Source: Christensenella sp. UBA1431
GTDB taxonomy: Bacteria > Bacillota > Clostridia > Christensenellales > UBA1431
Assembly: GCA_002329665.1 (NCBI GenBank)
Contig: DCTV01000019.1
Coordinates: 1 to 6,095, forward strand
Reading direction: 5' to 3'
Length of the DNA: 6,095 nucleotides
Shown here: positions 1-4,964 of the stretch, piece by piece
Layout of the letters: every line of letters begins with the position of its first letter
How positions within the stretch are numbered: the first letter of the stretch is position 1
Notes under the pieces: generated by a model
Told to the model about the DNA's origin: nothing
What the model saw: only the letters and a program-made list of their open reading frames with translations
The model's database searches: none
Translations under genes and position numbers: made by a program

Positions 1-471
1 TCTAACTTTAAAAGTGGACCGCATTTCGGGGGGCAGGGCAGTAATGGAACCTGCGTCACTCAGCCATTTGCGAATCCGGTTGGCGGTGAATTCGCTTCCG
101 TTATCGCTCCTCATGTACTCTGGAACACCGTGGTTCAGCATGAGGTCAGATAGTAATTCAATCACATCATTGTTTCGCCAGCTTCGACGAGGCACGCTGG
201 CAAGGCATTCGTGTGTATGTTCATCCAGAACGTTCAGAAATCGGATCTTTCGACCATTACTGGTTCGATCTTCCAAAAAATCATAACTCCATACATGATT
301 CTTGTGCTCTGCCCTTAATCGGATGCAACTGCCATCTGTCAACCAGAGCCTGCGTTTCTTTACCTGCTTTTTCGGACTGCCGCCCACCAAGCGGTAATCC
401 AATTTGCGAAATTTTCTTGACGGTACCTGAAGCAGGAATGCCTGAAACAGCGGGTTTGCGGTATGCCGCAT
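1..471 (-). pseudogene. IS3-family transposase (OrfB, DDE integrase) remnant, 3' part cut by the window edge
   Basis: The minus strand is open from an in-frame ATG at 471 to the left edge and reads as the integrase core of an IS3-family OrfB. Visible family landmarks are KKRRLWLTDGSCIRLR, then HVWSYDFLEDR with the first catalytic Asp (codon 280-282), LNVLDEHTHECLA, and YMRSDNGSEF with the second catalytic Asp (codon 103-105). The two Asp codons lie 59 apart, as is usual in IS3 enzymes. The third catalytic residue (Glu, about 36 residues after the second Asp) would fall just outside the window. The expected stretch leading to it (PGSPWENGY-like) is already replaced by PPEMRSTFKV. Upstream of about position 390 the usual DNA-binding and linker region is not recognisable, and the codon frame is closed by TAA at 517-519. 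I read it as an inactive fragment. The family call is firm; the pseudogene status is inferred. Confidence 0.82.
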
Positions 472-506
472 CGTGTCCGGGACAATACTGCGAGGGGCTA
501 AGGGAA

Positions 507-535
507 CCCCCCGCAATTACTGGAATTGCGGGGGG
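507..535. terminator. GC-rich hairpin beyond the kinase gene, weak terminator candidate
   Basis: A perfect 12-bp inverted repeat (CCCCCCGCAATT, loop ACTGG, AATTGCGGGGGG) lies about 60 bases beyond the kinase stop codon. Read on the minus strand it would follow the hydrolase-kinase operon, but no proper T-tract comes after it (GGTTCCCTTAG), so classical intrinsic termination is doubtful. On the plus strand it is followed by G-runs. It also overlaps the start of the transposase remnant, so it could be part of an element boundary instead. Confidence 0.45.
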
Positions 536-595
536 GTAGGGGGGTACGAACTCGGTACCGGTTGCCATCGGAAACAGCCGAGCGAACAGTGTACA

Positions 596-2161
596 TCAAT
601 AATGTGTCTTCTGGTAGTTGTTCAGCGCGGGGAACACTTTGGAAGCAGCGTCATACATCTGTTCGTAGATGGCGGCCAGGGCCCGATACTTCTCCACGTT
701 CTCGGGGATGGGTTCGTAGCGCTTGTCGAGTTTGACCATTTTCTCGGCCGCTTCGTGCAGGCTCTTGTAGAAACCATGGCCGACGGCTACGCACATGGCG
801 ACGCCGAGGCTGGTGGCTTCAGCGGTCTTGGTGAGCTGGATGGGCAGATTGTAGATATCGGCCTGCATCTGGTTCCACAGGTCGGACTTGGAACCGCCGC
901 CGGCGCTGCGGATTTCCTTGGGGTCGGTACCGGCGCTGTCTATGATTGCGTCAAGCACCATCTTCATCTCGAAGCAAACGCCTTCCATGACCGCGCGAAC
1001 CATATCGCCCTTGTTGTGCGCGTAGGTCAGGCCGATGAAGGTGCCCAGGGCGTCGAAGTCTTCGCGGATGCAGGTGGCCGCATTCAGCCAGGGACCGAAG
1101 AGCAGGCCGCGGGCACCGATGGGCGAGCGGGCCGCTTCCAGGTTCAGGAGATAATACACGTTCTGGCCGGTGAGCCTGGCGTTGGCGTCTTCAAGCTGGC
1201 AGAAGTTCTCCTTGAACCACTCCAGGCAGCTGGCGCCGGCCTGTGCGAAGGCCTCGAACTGCCACACGCCCTTGATACAGTTGCCGACGGTGTAGAGTTT
1301 GCCGTTCTTGTCGCGGATGGGTTTGGTGCTCAGGGCGTGGAAGATGCCGATGGTGCCCAGCGTCATGGAGAGCTTCTCTTCGTTGACGACGCCGACGCTC
1401 AGCGGCGCGACGCGGCAGTCGCCGGCGGCCATGTAGACCGGGGTGCCTTCCTTGAGGCCGGTGATCGCGGCCGCTTCCCTGGAAACGGATCCGATCCGCT
1501 CGGTGGAATCAACCCATTCGCTGTACTTGGAGCGGTCGATCCCGTACATATCCAGCAGTTCCTGATCGAAATCCAGCGTTTCGGGGTTCGCCAAGTGGGA
1601 CTGCGTGATTTCCGCTTTGTCGTCGTAATAGGTGCCGCCGGTAAACGCGTGGTTGAGCATGGCCTGCATGCCGATGATCTTGTCGGTCTTGGCCCATAGT
1701 TCGGGTTCGTTCTCGCGGAACCAAAGGACCTTGGATAGCGTAGGCAGGGAACCGAGGACCATGCCGCTCTTTTTCAGCATGCCCGCGTCGTCGTAGCCGT
1801 GCTTCTTCCAAAGGTCGCGCATGTAGGGGAACATTTCTACGCCGCGCATGTCCTGCCAGGAAAGGATGCTGTACACGAAGTTGCCGTCCTTGTCGACGGG
1901 GACGCAGGTGGTGCAGACGTTGGTCATGCCGATGCCAACGATTTCGTCGTTTTTGACGCCGGTCTTCTCGATGGCCATCTTCACGGCCTGCATGGTCTTG
2001 TCCACGATTTCCTGCGCGTCCTGGGAGACCCAGCCGGGGCGGGGATAACCCATGGATGTGGCGAGATAGGCCTGCCCGACCTCGGTGCCGTCCGGCTCAT
2101 AGATAACGGCCTTGGTTCCGGTGGTGCCGAAGTCGATGCTCATAATGTACTCTTTTCCCAT
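596..2161 (-). CDS. FGGY-family carbohydrate kinase (xylulokinase-like)
   Basis: 521 aa, the usual length for this cytoplasmic family, which transfers the ATP gamma-phosphate to a sugar or polyol. The N-terminal FGGY domain (about 6-255) opens with the phosphate-binding motif SIDFGTTGTKA (8-18). It continues with YPRPGWVSQD (39-48) and LSWQDMRG (100-107), and carries the catalytic-base motif GDC with Asp248. The second domain (about 260-460) has LGTIG (268-272) and the adenosine-binding stretch SAGGGSKSDLWNQMQADI (419-436). Two motifs deviate from the common forms: GDC where xylulokinases often have GDN, and GTIG where GTSG is frequent. The start is supported by AAGGAGGA at 2168-2175, 6 bases upstream; Met7 is an alternative start but lies too far from this site. 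It is the second gene of an operon, 48 bases after the SGNH hydrolase. Family is certain; the substrate (xylulose, another ketose, a polyol) cannot be decided. Confidence 0.93.
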   Translation of the reverse strand: MGKEYIMSIDFGTTGTKAVIYEPDGTEVGQAYLATSMGYPRPGWVSQDAQEIVDKTMQAVKMAIEKTGVKNDEIVGIGMTNVCTTCVPVDKDGNFVYSILSWQDMRGVEMFPYMRDLWKKHGYDDAGMLKKSGMVLGSLPTLSKVLWFRENEPELWAKTDKIIGMQAMLNHAFTGGTYYDDKAEITQSHLANPETLDFDQELLDMYGIDRSKYSEWVDSTERIGSVSREAAAITGLKEGTPVYMAAGDCRVAPLSVGVVNEEKLSMTLGTIGIFHALSTKPIRDKNGKLYTVGNCIKGVWQFEAFAQAGASCLEWFKENFCQLEDANARLTGQNVYYLLNLEAARSPIGARGLLFGPWLNAATCIREDFDALGTFIGLTYAHNKGDMVRAVMEGVCFEMKMVLDAIIDSAGTDPKEIRSAGGGSKSDLWNQMQADIYNLPIQLTKTAEATSLGVAMCVAVGHGFYKSLHEAAEKMVKLDKRYEPIPENVEKYRALAAIYEQMYDAASKVFPALNNYQKTHY

Positions 2162-2190
2162 TTCGATTCCTCCTTTATTAATGTCTTTAT

Positions 2191-2217
2191 AAAAACGCCG
2201 CTTGAGCGCTCAAACGG
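2191..2217 (-). terminator. 20-bp palindrome plus T-run between hydrolase and kinase: attenuator or operator candidate
   Basis: Positions 2198-2217 form an inverted repeat, CCG-C-TTGAGC|GCTCAA-A-CGG, with nine of ten half-site positions matching and no spacer. It overlaps the hydrolase stop codon (2210-2212). As minus-strand RNA it gives an 8-bp stem with one U-G wobble and a GCGC loop, then CG and five Us (2191-2195), which resembles an intrinsic terminator. It could lower the kinase level relative to the hydrolase or stabilise the upstream mRNA. The central-CpG symmetry also resembles LacI-family operators. The sequence does not decide between these. Confidence 0.45.
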
Positions 2218-2848
2218 TAACGTCCAATATATTGGCGATGACCGGCAGGATGGCTTTGGCCAGCTTCCGGTGGTTTTCGGCGTTAAGATGCACGCCGTCG
2301 ATGTCGGAAAGGGTGGATACGGCCGAAGCGTCGAAGTAATGGGCACGAAGTTTTTTGGCGGTCGCCTCATAGCAGGGAGCCAGGCCTTCGCAGCTGCGGA
2401 CGGAGTCCTCGTCGTAATAATAGGACAGGGGGCCTTCGAGCGCGCAGGCCCGAAGGGTGGGCGGCGTTACGATCAAGACCCTCATGCCGGGGGAACCAAC
2501 GGTGAAGGCTTTTTCCGCGAGGCTCTGGAGGGCGCGGGCGATGAAGGGCGGCCTGGCGTTGTAGACGTAGCGCACGTCGTTGATGCCCAGCATAATGACC
2601 AGCAGGTCGACGGGGTTGTTGCAATAGAGGGAGGCGCCGATCTGCTTGATGCCGTTCCGGTATTCGCAGATAGGATCGTCAAACGCGATGGTGCGCCCGT
2701 TCGCGCAATCCTCGATCACCTGGCAATCGCCGGGAAGGAGCGAATCGAGGATGGCGGGCCAACGCGAATTTTCATCAAGACGTTCGCCGCTTCCGGGGGC
2801 ATAGCCCCAGCCGTTGGAATCGGAAAAGACCAAAATTCTTTTTTTCAT
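2210..2848 (-). CDS. SGNH/GDSL-type hydrolase (arylesterase-like)
   Basis: 212 aa, typical of single-domain SGNH esterases that deacylate esters, often acetyl groups on sugars. No signal peptide is visible, so it is probably cytoplasmic. Block I is VFSDSNGWGY with nucleophile Ser11; the usual Gly of GDS is replaced by Ser. Block II is NGRTIAFDDP (50-59, Gly51), block III is LGINDVR with Asn90, and block V is DGVHLNAENH with catalytic Asp184 and His187. All four catalytic or oxyanion positions are therefore present. An in-frame ATG at 2923 would add 25 residues, but the start at 2848 is preferred: AGGAGA lies at 2855-2860, 6 bases upstream, and the family begins at the MKKRILVF strand. It is the first gene of the operon with the FGGY kinase, which suggests an esterified carbohydrate substrate (inference). 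A structured leader precedes it. Confidence 0.9.
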   Translation of the reverse strand: MKKRILVFSDSNGWGYAPGSGERLDENSRWPAILDSLLPGDCQVIEDCANGRTIAFDDPICEYRNGIKQIGASLYCNNPVDLLVIMLGINDVRYVYNARPPFIARALQSLAEKAFTVGSPGMRVLIVTPPTLRACALEGPLSYYYDEDSVRSCEGLAPCYEATAKKLRAHYFDASAVSTLSDIDGVHLNAENHRKLAKAILPVIANILDVTV

Positions 2849-2873
2849 GGCGGTTCTCCTAATAAACACGTAT

Positions 2874-2992
2874 AACCGGCGGACAAAATTGCCTCCGTCC
2901 GGCCCGATGTGAAACATGTGCAAGTATTAAAGCTGTAAGTAGTGGCTTTTGTTGTACGCCCGCGCATACTGCCGGGCGCACAGCCGCCGGTT
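2874..2992 (-). promoter_or_regulatory. Structured 5' leader of the hydrolase-kinase operon, possible cis-regulatory RNA
   Basis: Nine bases at 2874-2882 are perfectly complementary to 2984-2992, so the leader RNA can close into a domain of about 119 nt ending 14 bases before the ribosome binding site. Inside lies a strong hairpin at 2955-2980: an 8-bp outer stem with one G-U pair, a single bulge, a 3-bp inner stem and a 3-nt loop. There is also a small AAAGC/GCTTT stem at 2929-2949. The 3' strand of the closing helix overlaps a competing inverted repeat (CGGAC/GTCCG, about 2880-2903), so two exclusive folds are possible. I recognise no known riboswitch class. The pairing is seen in the sequence; the regulatory role is inferred. 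Confidence 0.33.
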
Positions 2993-3041
2993 CAAGGCCT
3001 TACTTAGATTAATTTCGCGACCGAAGGAATCATTATACTGC

Positions 3042-3070
3042 ATTTTAGAGCCTTTCCGACCACCTGTCGA
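3042..3070 (-). promoter_or_regulatory. Sigma-A-type promoter for the SGNH hydrolase-kinase operon
   Basis: On the minus strand, TCGACA (3065-3070, 5 of 6 consensus) and TAAAAT (3042-3047, 5 of 6) are separated by exactly 17 bases. A perfect TATAAT also occurs just downstream at 3032-3037 but has no good -35 partner. Initiation near 3030-3035 would give a leader of about 185 nt before the hydrolase start. Confidence 0.5.
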
Positions 3071-3313
3071 TCAGAAAACCCGACCGGACGCTAAGTAAAC
3101 ACCGCAAAACTGTTGCTTCAGAGGCAGGGCATTCCCCCTCCCCCTTTGGATCATGAACGTAATCCTATGATAGCACTCTGGTTTAAAAAAATATGCCCAA
3201 AATTGTCCAGTGCTAAGATTTTCGGCTGTTGCGGCTTTATGGCTTCTTAGGCGAAGATAAATACTGCCGACTTGAATCGGGGGATGACAATTCGACTCCC
3301 CTTCTTTGCCGTT

Positions 3314-3349
3314 AAAAAACCCGCGCAATCCTGATGATTGCGCGGGTTT
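3314..3349 (-). terminator. Strong bidirectional intrinsic terminator, ends the DUF364 gene
   Basis: A perfect 14-bp stem (3317-3330 with 3336-3349) encloses the 5-nt loop CTGAT. Its core is CCCGCGCAATC/GATTGCGCGGG. Read on the minus strand it is followed by six Ts (complement of 3314-3319), a textbook intrinsic terminator about 150 bases after the DUF364 stop codon. Read on the plus strand it is followed by TTTATT, so it can also stop transcription in that direction and insulate the two minus-strand units. Confidence 0.85.
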
Positions 3350-3500
3350 ATTCCTGCTGTTGTGGCGTGCGGTGCCCTTTCAGGGCGAACACATGGGGGA
3401 GAAGGCCTGCTTTTGTCTTAGCCCAACTGCTCCGTCACGAATCCGTGGATATTACGGACCGTTCAACGTCCGAGTGGGGCCGGGCTTCCCCGAAACGGTG

Positions 3501-4241
3501 TCACAGTCGGATGCAAAGGTGTTCGGTGCAGCCGTGAAGGCCGGGCATGCTCCCGCCTTCGGAGACCACCCGCAGCACGCGGCCGGCGTCGGTCACGCGG
3601 GCGCCGGCGAGCATGGTCACGCCGTGCGCCCGGAACACCTCGGGGCACAGGCAGGTTGAAACGCCCATGAGCACCGTCTCGCGCGCGGACGTGCACAAAG
3701 AGAGCAGGCGGTCGATCGTCTTGTTGATGAGCGTCGTGCTGGTGATGACCACGGCGTCGCAGTGCGGGAGGTAGATGTCCTCGGCCCAGTCGGGATAGAC
3801 GTATTCCCCGGGCGCCTCCCGCTCGAATACGTAGAGCCTGTCGACGCACTCGCCGTGCCTCTCGAGGAGCGGCGCGAAATGCCCTACAACGCCGAGCGTG
3901 TCGTTCGTACGAATATCGATCGCGTCCATCGCATTTTCCCTGGAAAACCCGGTAACGACGGGGGCGAACAGGGCGTTGAGCGCGGAGATGCCCACGCCTG
4001 ACAGGACCGGATCCGCGTCCATGGCCCAGGCGGCGGCCTCGCGCGCCGGGCGTCCCGATAGGCTGCCGGCCTGGTCGAGCACATGGCAGTGCCCGCCCGA
4101 GTTGGGATGCACAGTATAGCTCAGGCCGCACGCGCCGTCCGAAAGCAAAACGGCCGTCGTCCCCAGCCCGATCCGCACGTCGGCGACGGTTTTCGGGCCT
4201 GCCAGCGCTGCGGCGTTGTCAATGAGTTCCTCTACAATCAT
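3501..4241 (-). CDS. DUF4213/DUF364 protein, putative Rossmann-like metal-chelation protein
   Basis: 246 aa. The N-terminal part (about 5-90) resembles DUF4213: IGLGTTAVLLSDGACGLSYT (24-43) and the glycine/cysteine stretch NSGGHCHVLDQAGSLSGRPA (47-66). The C-terminal part (about 100-235) resembles DUF364: LGVVGHFAPLLER (116-128), FEREAPGEYVYPDWAEDIYL (139-158), ITSTTLINKTIDRLL (166-180), MGVSTCLCPEVF (192-203) and AGARVTDAGRVLRVVSEGG (212-230). Family members are annotated as possible heavy-metal or cofactor-binding proteins, but no reaction is established. It is probably cytoplasmic, with no signal or membrane segment. The start is backed by GGAGGT at 4247-4252, 5 bases upstream. It is a single-gene unit with its own promoter and terminator, so neighbours give no clue to the ligand. 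Several Cys residues (38, 52, 161, 183, 197, 199) could bind metal, which is inference. Confidence 0.88.
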   Translation of the reverse strand: MIVEELIDNAAALAGPKTVADVRIGLGTTAVLLSDGACGLSYTVHPNSGGHCHVLDQAGSLSGRPAREAAAWAMDADPVLSGVGISALNALFAPVVTGFSRENAMDAIDIRTNDTLGVVGHFAPLLERHGECVDRLYVFEREAPGEYVYPDWAEDIYLPHCDAVVITSTTLINKTIDRLLSLCTSARETVLMGVSTCLCPEVFRAHGVTMLAGARVTDAGRVLRVVSEGGSMPGLHGCTEHLCIRL

Positions 4242-4297
4242 CGCACACCTCCGTTCTGCTCTGCCCGAAAATAGCCAATGTATACCCGCTTAATTAA

Positions 4298-4326
4298 AAA
4301 ATACTGCAAACCTTCGTTGTTTTCAA
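4298..4326 (-). promoter_or_regulatory. Promoter of the DUF364 gene
   Basis: On the minus strand, TTGAAA (4321-4326, 5 of 6 consensus) and TATTTT (4298-4303, 4 of 6) are 17 bases apart in an A/T-rich patch. Transcription starting near 4291 would give a leader of about 50 nt before the ATG at 4241. Confidence 0.48.
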
Positions 4327-4670
4327 GCTTTTATTGATAGTTGACCATGTATGGCGCAGAATATTTTTCCGAGCCGCATAAGGAGCATACGGGGCCGCAT
4401 GTGTTTTAGGCGAACCGCCGTACCAGAATATTAACGGTGCGCTATCGCTGTTCGTGAAGGCAAAAAAAGCCCCGATCCATAGGGAAAGCGTGCAGTCGCG
4501 TCCCGAGTTTGCGGTTAGGAAAGCTGCCTGCAATGCGTAAAAAGACGGCCTAAACGCGGCTTTCGGGGGTCTCGGACAGGGGGTTAACGGCCTTGATACT
4601 ACGACAAACAGAAGGCTTATTTTGTTCAAATTTTCGCCAAGAGGCTGATTTGCTCTTTCGTGAAAGCGGA
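4327..4670. other. Intergenic stretch with no recognisable feature
   Basis: Apart from flanking promoters, I see no gene, RNA or mobile element in these roughly 340 bases between the divergent DUF364 and SH3-protein units. A minus-strand open frame runs through it, but it continues across the riboswitch and terminator, has low-complexity composition and matches no family I know. A short CTTTC-GT-GAAAG inverted repeat (4655-4666) sits just before the presumed -35 box of the riboswitch transcript. Confidence 0.5.
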
Positions 4671-4699
4671 TTGCATCGGCGTTAATTCGCTGGTAAGAT
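4671..4699 (+). promoter_or_regulatory. Candidate extended -10 promoter for the riboswitch transcript
   Basis: TTGCAT (4671-4676) and TAAGAT (4694-4699) are 17 bases apart, and the -10 is preceded by TGG, an extended -10 element. Transcription near 4706 would place the start about 30 bases before the aptamer, as needed for an intact fold. An alternative -10, TATAAG at 4715-4720, lacks a clear -35. Neither match is strong. Confidence 0.38.
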
Positions 4700-4732
4700 G
4701 CGTTAAAAATGAAATATAAGGACTCCATCCGA

Positions 4733-4808
4733 TAAAGGCAAACCTGTCGAAAGACAGGGACGCAAAGCCAAGGGTCTAAGGTCAGAGGACTATGACAGCC
4801 GGTTGCCG
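4733..4808 (+). ncRNA. Class I cyclic-di-GMP riboswitch aptamer (GEMM-I)
   Basis: The segment carries the conserved GEMM-I core. P1 is GGCAAACC (4737-4744) pairing with GGTTGCC (4801-4807). Next is a 6-bp helix CCTGTC/GACAGG capped by a GAAA tetraloop (4749-4752), then the invariant linker GACGCAAAGCC (4759-4769). The third helix contains TCTAAG (4775-4780) and TATGA (4791-4795) around GTC-AGAG-GAC. This is the 11-nt tetraloop receptor with its outer C-G pair changed to a compatible U-A. By comparison with the Vibrio Vc2 structure, G4737 matches ligand-contacting G20, A4764 matches A47 and C4806 matches C92. G rather than A at the G20 position argues for c-di-GMP over cyclic GMP-AMP. It senses the intracellular second messenger and controls the SH3-repeat gene through the terminator just downstream. 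Confidence 0.95.
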
Positions 4809-4826
4809 AAGAGAAGGACGTTTCCC

Positions 4827-4869
4827 GTGCCTTCCGTCTTGGCGACGCCTGGATGGATGGCACTTTTTT
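4827..4869 (+). terminator. Riboswitch expression platform: intrinsic terminator
   Basis: A long hairpin pairs 4827-4838 with 4852-4863 (11 pairs including one G-U, plus one T-T mismatch), with an inner GGC/GCC stem around GAC, and is followed directly by six Ts (4864-4869). It begins 19 bases after aptamer helix P1. An alternative antiterminator is possible: GCC (4805-4807), AAGA (4809-4812) and AAGG (4814-4817) can pair with GGC (4841-4843), TCTT (4837-4840) and CCTT (4830-4833). That pairing destroys both P1 and the terminator, so ligand binding is predicted to favour termination. The hairpin is clear; the switching direction is inferred. Confidence 0.88.
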
Positions 4870-4964
4870 CATAGAAGCCGGACACGGCTAGCGCCCGCCA
4901 AAAGCGCGGAACAAAAAGCATTGAAAAAGGACACGGGGAAACGACCAGGGATTCGGAGGGTCCG

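Larger units (their letters stand above)
2849..3500. other. 652-base intergenic stretch without a convincing gene
   Basis: This gap holds the operon leader, its promoter and the bidirectional terminator, each listed separately. Between about 3071 and 3313 I see no gene. The only repeat structure there is TAGCACT-CT-GG at 3171-3181 pairing with CCAGTGCTA at 3207-3215 around an A/T-rich loop. Between 3350 and 3500 there are only short hairpins, such as GCCCT/AGGGC near 3372-3384. Open frames here are short, lack ribosome binding sites and encode no recognisable protein. Confidence 0.6.

Noticed and set aside
530..544. G-quadruplex
   Set aside because: Only two long G-runs are present, without four separable tracts and loops on one strand, so an intramolecular quadruplex is not well supported.
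473..1699. Plus-strand open frame of 408 codons opposite the kinase
   Set aside because: It is antisense to a clear FGGY kinase with full family motifs and its own ribosome binding site. The protein is Gly/Ala/Val-rich and matches nothing, typical of a shadow frame in GC-rich DNA.
1799..2875. Plus-strand open frame of 358 codons opposite the kinase start and the hydrolase
   Set aside because: It spans two real minus-strand genes and the gap between them. It has no ribosome binding site and no recognisable domain.
2849..2923. 25-residue N-terminal extension of the hydrolase from the ATG at 2923
   Set aside because: The internal ATG at 2848 has a well-spaced AGGAGA and matches the family's N-terminal strand. 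The extension overlaps the structured leader.
2984..3000. GGTTCAAGG as a tRNA T-arm
   Set aside because: No acceptor stem, anticodon arm or D-arm can be assembled around it.
3463..4131. Arg-rich minus-strand frame overlapping the DUF364 gene
   Set aside because: It lies in an alternative frame of a well-supported gene and its composition (very high Arg, Pro, Ala) is that of an out-of-frame translation.
4728..4735. CCGATAA resembling the -10 of a flagellar sigma (SigD/sigma-28) promoter
   Set aside because: A start here would fall inside the aptamer and remove P1. The upstream TAAA is 20 rather than about 15 bases away, and the bases belong to the riboswitch 5' flank.
4294..4872. Minus-strand open frame of 192 codons between the DUF364 gene and the SH3 gene
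   Set aside because: It runs antisense through the c-di-GMP riboswitch and its terminator, lacks family similarity and has no convincing ribosome binding site.
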